47,905 nucleotides of DNA from Deltaproteobacteria bacterium (GTDB taxonomy: Bacteria > Desulfobacterota > Dissulfuribacteria > Dissulfuribacterales > UBA5754), in the NCBI GenBank assembly GCA_036574075.1, contig JAINCN010000066.1:1-47905 (forward strand). The letters run 5' to 3'. The position numbers and the translations under genes are program-made. Each line of letters opens with the position of its first letter. Position 1 is the first letter of the stretch. A model generated the notes under the pieces. It saw only the letters and a list, made by a program, of their open reading frames with translations. It ran no database searches and had not been told where the DNA came from. Of the stretch, positions 1 to 8,302 are shown piece after piece.

Positions 1-242
1 GCTCTCTTAATGTAGGGAGAATAAATCGCCATGTAGTCGTCTATCCCGAAAAATACGTTCTCTGTTTCCATGGAGAACGCATATCACAGCCTCCATGATT
101 GTGCAAGATTTATCTGTCGGAGTAGAACAAATACGCCAGGAGAAACTCGGCTACCTTTCGCCCGCCGCCTTCGAAAAGGTATTTTATGGAAAAGAACTCG
201 CTGCATGAATCCCTTAGTGTCCATTATTGTCAACAGACCCCA
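1..242 (+). mobile_element. Decayed 3' end of an IS3-family insertion sequence
   Basis: Two overlapping frames carry pieces of an IS3-type OrfB C-terminus. One reads AYHSLHD (about 79-99). After a frame change the other reads RQEKLGYLSPAAFEK (about 132-176) and stops at 208-210. The LGYLSP-x-x-FE signature is typical of the end of IS3-family transposases. The stop is followed by TGTCCATTATTGTCAACAGA and then CCCCA, which looks like an IS3 right terminal repeat ending near 242. The left end lies outside the window and the catalytic part is not recognisable, so this is an inactive relic. It sits immediately upstream of the arsenic genes, consistent with their arrival by transfer. Confidence 0.5.
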
Positions 243-275
243 GTTTATTGCTCCCAACCTTGATCAAAATCCGAA

Positions 276-304
276 TTGACATCCCCCTATCGATTCGCTA
301 TATT
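276..304 (+). promoter_or_regulatory. Sigma-70 promoter of the ars operon
   Basis: TTGACA (276-281), a 17-bp spacer and TATATT (299-304) form a near-consensus housekeeping promoter 14 bp before the arsR start. Transcription would begin near 311, leaving a leader of only about 7 nt and no Shine-Dalgarno sequence. The AT-rich -10 region (TATATTCTTTTATAACGATA) is the natural place for an ArsR operator, but I see no perfect dyad. Confidence 0.7.
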
Positions 305-317
305 CTTTTATAACGAT

Positions 318-674
318 ATGAGCACTTCGCTCAGGGAATTTATAAAGGTCATGAAGGCCCTATCTGACCCTAACCGGGTCAAGATGATCAAGCTGCTGCA
401 GCAACGGGTCTTGTGCGTGTGCGAGATTCAGGAGGCCCTTGGACTGGGCCAGTCCACCGCCAGCAAACACCTCAAGATACTGGAAGAGGCCGGCTTGATT
501 ACCTATTCAAAAGCGGGACAGTGGGTGAATTACCGTCTGGCCGACGGGGCCAGAAATCCCTATGTTGCCAGCCTGCTTGGAAACTTGCGGCATTGGCTCG
601 AGGATGATGCGGATGTGTCGGCACTGATAACGAGGCTGCCGGAGATCAAACGCGAAACCATCTGCAGGAACTAA
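318..674 (+). CDS. arsR: ArsR/SmtB-family arsenite-responsive repressor
   Basis: A 118-residue winged-helix repressor. The family binds operator DNA as a dimer and releases it when As(III)/Sb(III) binds cysteines. The metal-site motif LCVCE (residues 32-36, Cys33 and Cys35) begins the DNA-binding region. The recognition helix follows at QSTASKHLKIL (about 45-55), then the wing. An upstream in-frame ATG at 276 would put the promoter inside the gene, so ATG 318 is preferred although no ribosome site precedes it. It leads the arsenic operon and probably represses its own promoter. The family identity is clear; arsenite as inducer is inferred from the two-cysteine motif and the neighbouring ACR3 gene. 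Confidence 0.9.
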   Translation: MSTSLREFIKVMKALSDPNRVKMIKLLQQRVLCVCEIQEALGLGQSTASKHLKILEEAGLITYSKAGQWVNYRLADGARNPYVASLLGNLRHWLEDDADVSALITRLPEIKRETICRN

Positions 675-718
675 TTTTTTGGGCTCATCATATCGTCATA
701 TGACAAAATATGAATAAA

Positions 719-960
719 ATGGCATCCTGTGATACCGCTGGCCTGATCACCCTTTGCGGTCACGCTCATGAAACTTGTCCCATCTTTCCGGGCAGCGCAA
801 AAAGATACTCGTCGGCCTTGACGATTCCCCGGCCCTGGCCAGGGACGCGAAGACGGAGGAGGAAGCACTTGCGCATTATCGCAGGGTGAGGGACCAAATT
901 CGGCAATTCGTGTCCGGGCTTCCGGAAGCTTTACCTGCATCGAGCAAAGGGGACCACTAA
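719..960 (+). pseudogene. Truncated, frameshifted arsenate-reductase-like LMW phosphatase
   Basis: Only the C-terminal half of a low-molecular-weight-phosphatase-type arsenate reductase remains. From 719 one frame reads DTAGLITLCGHAHETCPIFPG. Near 790-800 the reading passes to another frame with [29 protein letters not shown] and a stop at 958-960. The N-terminal CX5R phosphate loop is missing altogether. The pattern CGHA-x-E-x-CP-x-FPG, then DDPP-like and EEEAL-HYRRVRDEI, is that of the ArsC subfamily of about 140 residues. It lies between arsR and a second arsC copy, so it is probably a leftover of an earlier arrangement. Function is lost. Confidence 0.65.
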
Positions 961-1396
961 TGGCTGACAAACGCGTTTTATTCATCTGCGAACACAACAG
1001 CGCCCGAAGCCAGATGGCTGAGGCATTTTTGAAACAACTCGGCGGCGAGACATTTACTGTCGAAAGCGCCGGATTGGAACCCACCACGTTTAATCCTCTT
1101 GCTATGGGAGTCATGCGGGAGGTGGGGGGAATCGACATCAGCGGCAACAAGCCCCAAGCGTGTTTGAGTTGTTTAAACAGGGCAAGCTGTATACCCATGT
1201 CATCACCGTCTGTGAACAGGCCGCCATGAAGTGCCCGGTTTTCCCGGGGCTGACCCAACGGTTGTACTGGCCGTTTCCAGATCCAGCCGGTTTTGAAGGT
1301 CAATGGGAGCAGAAAATCGCGCAGACCCGCACGGTTCGCGAGCAGATAAGAAACAAAATCAGCCAATGGCTGAATGAACTCAAGGAGGGGGTATGA
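960..1396 (+). pseudogene. arsC: Arsenate reductase (LMW-phosphatase type) interrupted by one frameshift
   Basis: The first frame begins [18 protein letters not shown], with the phosphate loop CEHNSAR at residues 10-16, and continues to ISGNKPQ. At about 1157-1162 (CCCCAAGCGTG) one base seems to be missing. The second frame resumes with [20 protein letters not shown], then MKCPVFPG, and runs to the stop at 1394-1396. Joined, the two parts give a normal reductase of about 145 residues. The product would reduce arsenate to arsenite for export by the ACR3 protein encoded next, whose ATG overlaps this stop (ATGA). No classic slippery heptamer is present, so I favour a real or sequencing frameshift over programmed frameshifting. 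Confidence 0.75.
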
Positions 1397-2484
1397 CCGA
1401 TTCGATTATTAAAAAGCTGGGCTTTCTGGACCGCTTTCTCACGCTGTGGATCTTTCTGGCCATGTTCGTCGGCGTGGGGGGCGGTTACCTGTTTCCGGAG
1501 ATCAAGAACTTTATCGACCGCTTTTCCGTGGGCACCACCAACATCCCCATTGCCGTGGGGCTGATCCTGATGATGTATCCGCCTCTGGCCAAGGTGAAAT
1601 ACGAAAAGCTGGGTTTCGTGTTCCGAGACGTAAAGGTGCTTGCGCTCTCTCTTGTGCAAAACTGGATCATCGGCCCGATCCTGATGTTTCTGCTGGCCAT
1701 CGCCTTTCTGTCCGGCCACCAGGAGTACATGGTCGGGCTGATCCTCATCGGTCTGGCGCGCTGCATCGCCATGGTGATCGTCTGGAACGACCTGGCCAAA
1801 GGCGACCGGGAGTATTGTGCCGGGTTGGTGGCCTTCAACTCCGTCTTCCAGGTGCTCTTTTTCTCTGTTTACGCCTATATTTTCATCACTGTCCTGCCCC
1901 GCTGGATAGGCCTTGAGGGCATGGTGGTAGATATCTCCATCGGCCAGATCGCTGAAAGCGTGTTCATCTACTTAGGCATTCCCTTTATTGCAGGGGTGCT
2001 TTCACGGGTCATCGGTTTGAAGACCGTTGGCGTCGAACGCTACGAAAAGAATTTCATCCCTAAGATCAGCCCCATCACCCTGATTGCGCTGCTGTTCACG
2101 ATCCTGGTGATGTTCTCGCTCAAGGGCGACTATATCGTTCAACTGCCCATGGATGTGGTGCGGGTGGCCATCCCGCTGTGCATCTATTTCGTGATCATGT
2201 TCTTCATGTCCTTCTGGCTTGCCATGAAGGCCCGGGCGACCTACGAGCAGGCCACAACCCTGTCCTTTACCGCAGCCTCCAACAACTTCGAGCTGGCTAT
2301 TGCCGTTGCGGTGGCTGTCTTCGGTCTGGACTCAGGGCAGGCCTTTGCTGCCGTGATCGGACCCCTGATGGAGGTGCCGGTATTGATCACTCTGGTCAAC
2401 GCCGCCATGTGGTTCAAACGCAAATATTTCCCTTACGCCGTGGAAACTCCCGCCGGAGTGCGCCATGTGACGTGCAAGCCATGA
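1393..2484 (+). CDS. acr3: ACR3-family arsenite efflux permease
   Basis: A 363-residue integral membrane protein with about ten hydrophobic segments. ACR3 carriers expel As(III) using the proton-motive force. The conserved transport cysteine lies in [12 protein letters not shown] (Cys124), followed by the family hallmark NDLAKGD. The conserved [10 protein letters not shown] and GPLMEVPVL stretches appear in the last third. Full length and uninterrupted, it contrasts with the two broken reductase genes before it. Its ATG overlaps the arsC stop, so it is translated as part of the arsR-arsC-acr3 operon. With arsC broken, the operon could still protect against arsenite but perhaps not arsenate. 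Confidence 0.95.
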   Translation: MTDSIIKKLGFLDRFLTLWIFLAMFVGVGGGYLFPEIKNFIDRFSVGTTNIPIAVGLILMMYPPLAKVKYEKLGFVFRDVKVLALSLVQNWIIGPILMFLLAIAFLSGHQEYMVGLILIGLARCIAMVIVWNDLAKGDREYCAGLVAFNSVFQVLFFSVYAYIFITVLPRWIGLEGMVVDISIGQIAESVFIYLGIPFIAGVLSRVIGLKTVGVERYEKNFIPKISPITLIALLFTILVMFSLKGDYIVQLPMDVVRVAIPLCIYFVIMFFMSFWLAMKARATYEQATTLSFTAASNNFELAIAVAVAVFGLDSGQAFAAVIGPLMEVPVLITLVNAAMWFKRKYFPYAVETPAGVRHVTCKP

Positions 2485-2503
2485 GTGAGGAAGTTGCAGC
2501 ACA

Positions 2504-2587
2504 TTGGCAAAACTGCTTAAGCTGTGGCTGATTGCCACCTATATCGGTGTCGTGTGCGCGGGCATCCTGATGGCCGGGTATCTTCAA
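2504..2587 (+). pseudogene. Remnant of a membrane-protein gene cut by the palindromic element
   Basis: A short frame starting at TTG 2504 encodes one hydrophobic helix, LWLIATYIGVVCAGILMAGY, and then runs straight into the palindromic element at 2588. The helix resembles the final membrane segment of COG0701-type permeases that often accompany acr3, but the match is too short to be sure. It could be the tail of such a permease whose front is deleted, or the start of a gene cut off by the element. It has no plausible independent function. Confidence 0.35.
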
Positions 2588-2760
2588 CCTGAATCCGTGA
2601 GCCGACGTCAGGGGTGTTTGTTCCGTGCGGCAAATAGCCCCCGTCCATGGGGGCGGATTTGCCGACGGCGCCCGTCCATGGGCGCCTCACTCCACAAACA
2701 CCCCGGCCGTAGGCTTATTTTGAAAATCAAATGGTTGACTGCATGTCTCACGGATTCAGG
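2588..2760 (+). repeat. Palindromic MITE-like element, copy A (plus orientation)
   Basis: The ends are CCTGAATCCGTGAG and CTCACGGATTCAGG. Inside are a long stem ending TGTTTGT / ACAAACA and two hairpins: GGCAAAT...ATTTGCC and the perfect palindrome GGCGCCCGTCCATGGGCGCC. The copy is flanked by a perfect 5-bp direct repeat TTCAA (2583-2587 and 2761-2765), as expected of transposition. It separates the broken tail of the arsenic operon from the efflux operon and ends 28 bp before the tolC-like start. It belongs to subtype 1 (GACGGCGCCC arm). Confidence 0.9.
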
Positions 2761-2788
2761 TTCAATTTTGTGATATAGGAGCCGAGCG

Positions 2789-4063
2789 ATGAGACGCTTT
2801 AGCTTGATTGGAGTTCTGGTGGCTTTCTGGAGCGCCGAATGCCATGCCATCAGTATCGGCGATCTTCTGGATGCAGCCGCGCATCAGCCGGGTTATGAGG
2901 TCAGCACGCTATCCGTCCAGGAGAGCGATCTGCAAAAAGAGCGGGCTACAGGGGCCCTGTTCCCAAAGCTGGGGCTTTTCGGTAAGTTCGAAAGCTACAA
3001 CTCACCGACCAACCTGCGTCCCATGCCGCCTTCTAAGGACATTATCCTGGCCGGTGATTCGATTCCTTTTTCCTACCAGATCCTGCGCTACGGGCTGAGC
3101 TTCGACGCCCCTGTGTATGTCCGCGAGTTGTACGTGCTGCGGCAAAAGGCGATGCTGCTGCGAGATAAAGCCGAAACCGACAGGCAACTGGACCAGCTCA
3201 GCCGTCAGGCAGCTGTGGTATCACTCAACAGCTCCTTGAGCTATCTCCAGGCCCTCGAAGCGGCGATCGATGCGCGGCGTGCTTCGCTTGCCAAAACTTT
3301 TGAGGATATGTCGCTTAACGTGAAAACCGGCAGGGCCCCGGAATCCGAGCTTCTAAAGATTCAGAAGACGATCAACGACCTGGACCTGCAGCGCAACGAC
3401 CTGGACGTCAAGCGCCTTGACACCCTTCGGGAGCTCCGGGCATTAACAGGCGTCGAGCTCACCGAAGCTGTGGATATGACCCTCGTGCATCTGCCTGGCG
3501 GGGCCTCCTATCTGCCGGTGACTGCTGCACAATACAACACCGAAGCCGCTGCAAAGGAGGTCCAGCGCCGGCGGGCGGCCCGGTGGCCGACTTTGGCGGT
3601 CACCGGTTTTGTCTCCGGTAATGACGGCGAGGCTTACAACACCGACAGCCATATCTACAGAAGTTACGACGAAATCGCCCTGGTGCTTAAGTTCCCCTTG
3701 TTTGACCGCACGCTGAGCACCGACGAGTCTATCGCCCGTGTTCAGCTGGAAAAGGCCAAAAGACAACTGGAACAAACACGCCTCGATATGTCGGCCTTGG
3801 CGGACACGTTGGATCGCAAAATTCCGGTGATCGAAAGGTCCATCGGTCTGGCAGAAAAATCCATCGCCGACAGCCAGACCCTGCTCTCAGTGGCCCGGGT
3901 CGCGGTGCGCTCCGGCCGTATGACCACGGAGGATTATCTGCGCTACGAAAGCGATGTGCTGGACGCCCAGGCCATGCTTTATCAGGCGCGTCAACAAAAG
4001 TGGCAGATTGTGGCCCAGCTGGCAGTACTTTACGGCACGGATTTAAAAGGAATCGTGAAATGA
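2789..4063 (+). CDS. TolC-family outer-membrane efflux protein
   Basis: A 424-residue protein with an N-terminal export signal (MRRFSLIGVLVAFWSAECHA), followed by long alpha-helical stretches and two homologous halves typical of outer-membrane efflux channels. The family forms a trimeric channel-tunnel through which RND pumps expel substrates. RBS AGGAG lies 7 nt upstream, inside what was the target sequence of palindromic copy A. The gene opens a three-gene operon with a periplasmic adaptor (ATGA overlap) and an inner-membrane RND pump, so the complete tripartite exporter is encoded. Sequence similarity between family members is low, so the assignment rests on the signal, repeat pattern and context. 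Confidence 0.87.
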   Translation: MRRFSLIGVLVAFWSAECHAISIGDLLDAAAHQPGYEVSTLSVQESDLQKERATGALFPKLGLFGKFESYNSPTNLRPMPPSKDIILAGDSIPFSYQILRYGLSFDAPVYVRELYVLRQKAMLLRDKAETDRQLDQLSRQAAVVSLNSSLSYLQALEAAIDARRASLAKTFEDMSLNVKTGRAPESELLKIQKTINDLDLQRNDLDVKRLDTLRELRALTGVELTEAVDMTLVHLPGGASYLPVTAAQYNTEAAAKEVQRRRAARWPTLAVTGFVSGNDGEAYNTDSHIYRSYDEIALVLKFPLFDRTLSTDESIARVQLEKAKRQLEQTRLDMSALADTLDRKIPVIERSIGLAEKSIADSQTLLSVARVAVRSGRMTTEDYLRYESDVLDAQAMLYQARQQKWQIVAQLAVLYGTDLKGIVK

Positions 4064-5115
4064 AAAAACGCATTGTGATTATTTTAGTCCTTGTACTGAT
4101 CGTCGCCGCCGCTCTGATGTTGCTTAAAAAGAGAAAAGCCGATCTTGCCCAGGCATCTCCGGCACCGGTTCTGAAGGCGGTCGTGGCGGCCATGGAACTC
4201 AAAGCCCAACCGGTCACCCTGACGCTGCCGGCCATGGGTGTGGTGGCCTCGGATGTTTCAGCAGCCTTGTCCACGCGGATCAGCGGCCGGATTACCAAGG
4301 TTTTGAAACGGGAAGGGGAAACAGTTCATGAGGGCGATCTGATCGCGCTAATCGACAACGGCGAACTTGAAGCCAAACGCAAGGGGCTGTTGGCCAAACG
4401 GGACGGTCTTGACGCGGAAATCGAGGCACAGCGCCAGGCGCATCAACGCACTCTCGAACTGTTCAAGGTCGGCGGGGCCTCTTTGGAACAGATGCAGATG
4501 GAAGAGGCCTCCATCGAACGCCTGGTCCAAGAACGGGCAAGCATCATGCAAAACGTGCAAGAAATCGAAGAATTGTCCAGCTACGCCCGTATCTTGTCTC
4601 CGGTCTCCGGCACGCTGAGTCAGGTCCTGGTCAATCCCGGTGACCTGGCCATGCCCGGCAAACCTTTATTCCGGATCGCCTCCAAGGCCGGACTTTACCT
4701 GAAACTTTCCCTGCCGAGTTCGGTTCCCGCCGAAAAGATCATACTGCAAGGCCACATCATGCCCCTGACCTCTAAGGATCAAACCGGAGAGACGGGACTG
4801 GTGCAGTACGTGGCGCCTCTGCCCCCGGACATCAGAAGAGTCGAGGGAGAGTACGTCAATGTCCAGGTGGTTGTTTATCAGGGCAAGGACGTGCTTTTAC
4901 CAGTGGACGCCCTGCTGACCATGGACGGTACTAACTCGGTATTCGTGTTGTCAGACGACGGCAAGGCAGAACGGTTGGACGTTACCATCAAGGCCCGGGG
5001 CATCGAGGGCGTGACAGTCGAACAAAACCTGAGTGGCCGAAGGGTCATCGTGGCCAAGCCGGATATCCTCTTGCGGGTGGCTGCGGGCGTTCCTGTGAGC
5101 ATAAGCAATCTATAA
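4060..5115 (+). CDS. RND efflux periplasmic adaptor (membrane fusion protein)
   Basis: A 351-residue adaptor with one N-terminal membrane anchor (residues 4-22, IVIILVLVLIVAAALML). A lipoyl/barrel-sandwich half-motif follows (ISGRITKVLKREGETVHEGD, about 76-95), then an alpha-helical hairpin and the second lipoyl half (ILSPVSGTLSQVLVNPGDLA). The beta-barrel and membrane-proximal domains complete it. Such proteins bridge the inner-membrane RND pump and the outer-membrane channel. ATG 4060 overlaps the tolC-like stop as ATGA; an in-frame ATG at 4000 would extend it into the previous gene and is rejected. The pump gene follows after 12 nt. Confidence 0.93.
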   Translation: MKKRIVIILVLVLIVAAALMLLKKRKADLAQASPAPVLKAVVAAMELKAQPVTLTLPAMGVVASDVSAALSTRISGRITKVLKREGETVHEGDLIALIDNGELEAKRKGLLAKRDGLDAEIEAQRQAHQRTLELFKVGGASLEQMQMEEASIERLVQERASIMQNVQEIEELSSYARILSPVSGTLSQVLVNPGDLAMPGKPLFRIASKAGLYLKLSLPSSVPAEKIILQGHIMPLTSKDQTGETGLVQYVAPLPPDIRRVEGEYVNVQVVVYQGKDVLLPVDALLTMDGTNSVFVLSDDGKAERLDVTIKARGIEGVTVEQNLSGRRVIVAKPDILLRVAAGVPVSISNL

Positions 5116-5127
5116 GGACCGACGACG

Positions 5128-8100
5128 ATGTTCGATTTCTTTCACAAACGTCCGTACCTGCTCTACAGCCTGATAGCCGGCCTTTTCGTTTTGGGCGTCT
5201 ACGGTCTGGTCATAATGCCCAAGAACCTTTTCCCAGACAGTGACCGGCCCACGATCATCATAATGAGCCAGGTGCCCGGCGGTACGCCCAACGTGGTGGC
5301 CACCACGGTTTCCAAGCCCATCGAGGAGGAGGTTTCCACCCTGTCACTGATCCGCCAGGTCAGTTCTGTTAATGTCGCAGGCTTGTCTATTGTCACGGCA
5401 GAGTTCGAGTATGCCAAGGGGCTGGAACCGGCGGCGGTTGATGTCAACAACGCCGTCAACAGGGTTCGCGGCAATCTGCCGCCTGAGGTTAATCCCTCCA
5501 TTTACATAGCCGGCTCCCATGTCCCGCCGGTGGATGTCTTCGCCCTTTCGCCGGCCGGCGGCGGCCTGACCCTAAACGATGTGCGCAAGATCGCCGAAAG
5601 CGACATCAAACCTGCCTTGCTGCGCGATACGCAGGTCGGCAATGTGGAGATCTTCGGCGGCTACCAAAGCGCCATCAACATCAACGTGGACCCGTTCAAG
5701 GCCAAGGCTGTGGGGTTGAGTCTGGACAAGATCGCAACGACGGTGCATGCCCTGGACCGCGACTCTCCCATTGGATTCAGCAAGGATGCCGATTCCTTCT
5801 ATACGATCACCTTCTATGGTGAAAGGGCCAGCGTTGAGGCGCTAAAGATGCTGCCGGTGGCTCCCAACGTGCGCCTGGGCGACATCGCCAGTGTCAAATG
5901 GGAACATCAGAAACGCTTTTCCGGCTACGCAGGTAACGGCAAGGCTGCCATCGCCCTGGCGATCCAGCGCGCGCCAGGAGGATCGGTGCTCTCCACCAGC
6001 AAGGCCGGCCGTGCAGTGCTGGAAAAACTAAAACTGCGTTATCCCAATATCCGGTTTGAACTGGCCGACACCCAGCGTAACCTGATCCAGACCGCCAACA
6101 CCAACATGCTCGAAGCGTTGCGCGACGCCATCATTTTTACACTGCTGGTCATCCTGCTGTTTTTGGGCAATCTGCGGGCCGTGGCCGCGGCCCTGGTTTC
6201 CATCCCCATGGTGTTTTTCGCCACCATAGCCATCATCTGGATGACCGGCGGCGAGCTAAACATGGTTATTTATACGGCCATCATTCTGGCTTTGGGAATG
6301 CTGGTGGATGACGCAGTCGTCGTCTTGGAGAACATCGAGCGCCACCTGGTGGAGCTGAAGCAGGATTTGAACACCGCGATCATCGCCGGGACAAAAGAGG
6401 TGATCGCGCCAGTGTTCGCCGGCACCGTGGCCACAGTGGCCATCATGTTTCCATTCATGTTCGCTGGCGATTTTCCCCAGCAGATCTATCGGCCTCTGAT
6501 CTCAACCTTGATCATCGCCCTCGTGGTTTCCTATTTCCTGTCCATCACGTTCATACCCTCCATCTCCTTTTTTCTCTACCGCAAAGGGGTCGCCAAAACG
6601 CGCTTTGAACAACTCTTTGAGCGGCTCTATGAGAAGAGCTTCGGGCGCCTGGTGGGCCCCTACTTGGCCATCTTGCGGTTTTCAGCCGGGGGCCGCTCCG
6701 GCTGGCGGCGACTCCTGATGACCGTCGCCGTAGTGGCGCTGCTTGCGTTCAGCCTCAAAAACATCATGCCTGTGATCGGCCGTGACCTGATGCCGCCCAT
6801 GGATACCGGCATCATCAAGGCCCATGTAAAGTTTTCCGCCAACGAGTCGGTGGAATCGGCGGAAAAACGCCTCGAACCATTTCTCACATGGCTTCACCAA
6901 CAGCCTGAAGTGGTTATGAGCTCGGTTAGCTACGGCTCCGAGCCCGGCGTGCTCTCCCTGGGGTCTGGATCCCTGCCCGCCGAGGCCTTGATGACCATCC
7001 AATACGTGGACCGTTTTCATCGCAAGAAAAACATTTGGCAGATCGAGGATGAACTCCGTTCGCGGCTGTCCGATTTGCGAAATGTCAAGGCGGTCGACGT
7101 GTATGACTACGGCGCCACCGCCATGTCCAGCATCAAGGCCCCCATAGACGTGCGGCTGCTGGCTGAAGACTACAATGTCCTGCCGCATGCCGCACAAAAA
7201 GTCTGCACCGCCTTGGGTGAAGTGAAAGGCCTGACATCGGTCAGCACCAGTTGGGACAACGATTTTGCTGAAGCCAGGCTGAATGTCGACACCAACCGCG
7301 CCCTGGCCTATGGCATGACCCCGCTGCAGATCGCGGCCCAGCTTCCCCTGGCCGGTCATCCGGTGGCGATCAGCGCCAGCCTGGTTTCCATGCAAAACCA
7401 AATCGTGCGCCTCTATTTTAACCAACCCTTTGACGGTAATCTGGATCAGTTGCGCCTGATCCCTATCCAGACCCCCAAAGGCCCTGTGCCGCTGGCGGCC
7501 CTGGCTCAGATCGACTATGGGCTGACCGCCAACAAGATCGAGCGCAACCAGATGCTCTATTCCCTGGACATCTCCGGATACCGTAGCCGGCGCCCCATCT
7601 CGATGTTGACCGAGGACAGCCAGACCGCCTTGAACAAGGCCGGCATCAACGGCGTGGAAATCAGCCAAGAGGGCGATATTAAGCAGATGAAAGACTCCTT
7701 TGCCCGGATGATCAAATCCATCAGCATCGGCATCATCCTGCTGCTCATGGCACTGGTGGCGATTTACCAGTCGGTGCGCCTGGCCATCGTCATGGTCCTG
7801 GTGCTGCCCCTGGCCATGATCGGGGCCTCGTGGGGCATGCTGATCTTCAACAAACCAAGCTGCATGCCCAGCCTGGTGGGTATTTTGCTGCTATTCGGCA
7901 TCATCATCAAGAATTCGATTCTACTGATCGATTTTTATCAAGAGTTTAGAAAGAAGGGTGAATCGCCCTTTGAGGCCGCACTTGAAAGCGTGCGGGTGCG
8001 CTTCCGGCCGGTGTTTATGACCGCCTTCGGCACCATCGCTGGCATGATCCCCATCGCCTTCGAGTGGGCCGTGGGGCTGGAGCGGCTCTCACCCCTGGCC

Positions 8101-8181
8101 GACGTGGCCGTGGGCGGGCTTCTGGTAGGAACGGTGCTGACGCTGATTTACATCCCCATGTTTGCTTACAGCGTGGAGTAG
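5128..8181 (+). CDS. RND-superfamily inner-membrane efflux pump
   Basis: 1017 residues, the standard length for a proton-driven RND pump: TM1 at residues 9-29, two large periplasmic loops and clusters of helices near residues 330-530 and 860-1017. The proton-relay acids Asp394-Asp395 sit in LGMLVDDAVVVLENIER on TM4. The partner Lys928 lies in FGIIIKNSILLIDF, equivalent to AcrB Lys940. These features place it nearer the drug/hydrophobe (HAE) class than the heavy-metal (HME) class, despite the arsenic genes upstream. Substrate unknown. It is the last gene of the tolC-adaptor-pump operon. Confidence 0.93.
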   Translation: MFDFFHKRPYLLYSLIAGLFVLGVYGLVIMPKNLFPDSDRPTIIIMSQVPGGTPNVVATTVSKPIEEEVSTLSLIRQVSSVNVAGLSIVTAEFEYAKGLEPAAVDVNNAVNRVRGNLPPEVNPSIYIAGSHVPPVDVFALSPAGGGLTLNDVRKIAESDIKPALLRDTQVGNVEIFGGYQSAININVDPFKAKAVGLSLDKIATTVHALDRDSPIGFSKDADSFYTITFYGERASVEALKMLPVAPNVRLGDIASVKWEHQKRFSGYAGNGKAAIALAIQRAPGGSVLSTSKAGRAVLEKLKLRYPNIRFELADTQRNLIQTANTNMLEALRDAIIFTLLVILLFLGNLRAVAAALVSIPMVFFATIAIIWMTGGELNMVIYTAIILALGMLVDDAVVVLENIERHLVELKQDLNTAIIAGTKEVIAPVFAGTVATVAIMFPFMFAGDFPQQIYRPLISTLIIALVVSYFLSITFIPSISFFLYRKGVAKTRFEQLFERLYEKSFGRLVGPYLAILRFSAGGRSGWRRLLMTVAVVALLAFSLKNIMPVIGRDLMPPMDTGIIKAHVKFSANESVESAEKRLEPFLTWLHQQPEVVMSSVSYGSEPGVLSLGSGSLPAEALMTIQYVDRFHRKKNIWQIEDELRSRLSDLRNVKAVDVYDYGATAMSSIKAPIDVRLLAEDYNVLPHAAQKVCTALGEVKGLTSVSTSWDNDFAEARLNVDTNRALAYGMTPLQIAAQLPLAGHPVAISASLVSMQNQIVRLYFNQPFDGNLDQLRLIPIQTPKGPVPLAALAQIDYGLTANKIERNQMLYSLDISGYRSRRPISMLTEDSQTALNKAGINGVEISQEGDIKQMKDSFARMIKSISIGIILLLMALVAIYQSVRLAIVMVLVLPLAMIGASWGMLIFNKPSCMPSLVGILLLFGIIIKNSILLIDFYQEFRKKGESPFEAALESVRVRFRPVFMTAFGTIAGMIPIAFEWAVGLERLSPLADVAVGGLLVGTVLTLIYIPMFAYSVE

Positions 8182-8237
8182 AAGATCAGGAGATATAGCT
8201 TGGTGTAAGGCAAGCGTTTATGGAGTAGTACGGTGCG

Positions 8238-8266
8238 TTGACAAGCCATGAGTGAAAGGCGATAGA
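8238..8266 (+). promoter_or_regulatory. Candidate promoter for the aconitase operon
   Basis: A perfect -35 box TTGACA (8238-8243), a 17-bp spacer and a weak -10 box GATAGA (8261-8266) lie 37 bp before the aconitase start. The gap after the RND gene is the likely boundary between the accessory block and the housekeeping genes. The poor -10 keeps this tentative. Confidence 0.3.
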
Positions 8267-8302
8267 AGGCATTTTCAAAAGCCACCGAGAAAGGAAGGAC
8301 TA

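Noticed and set aside
1150-1165. Programmed ribosomal frameshifting in arsC
   Set aside because: There is no slippery heptamer or downstream stem at CCCCAAGCGTG, and the upstream arsC copy is also broken, so decay or sequencing error is simpler.
6682-7668. Minus-strand frame of 328 codons opposite the RND pump gene
   Set aside because: It is a shadow frame of a well-recognised gene, with no domain or ribosome site.
2475-8255. Direct repeat CAAGCCATGAGTGA at 2475-2488 and 8242-8255 flanking the efflux operon
   Set aside because: A 14-bp exact match is expected by chance a few times in 48 kb, and the flanking bases do not extend the match, so it is not good evidence for an insertion boundary.
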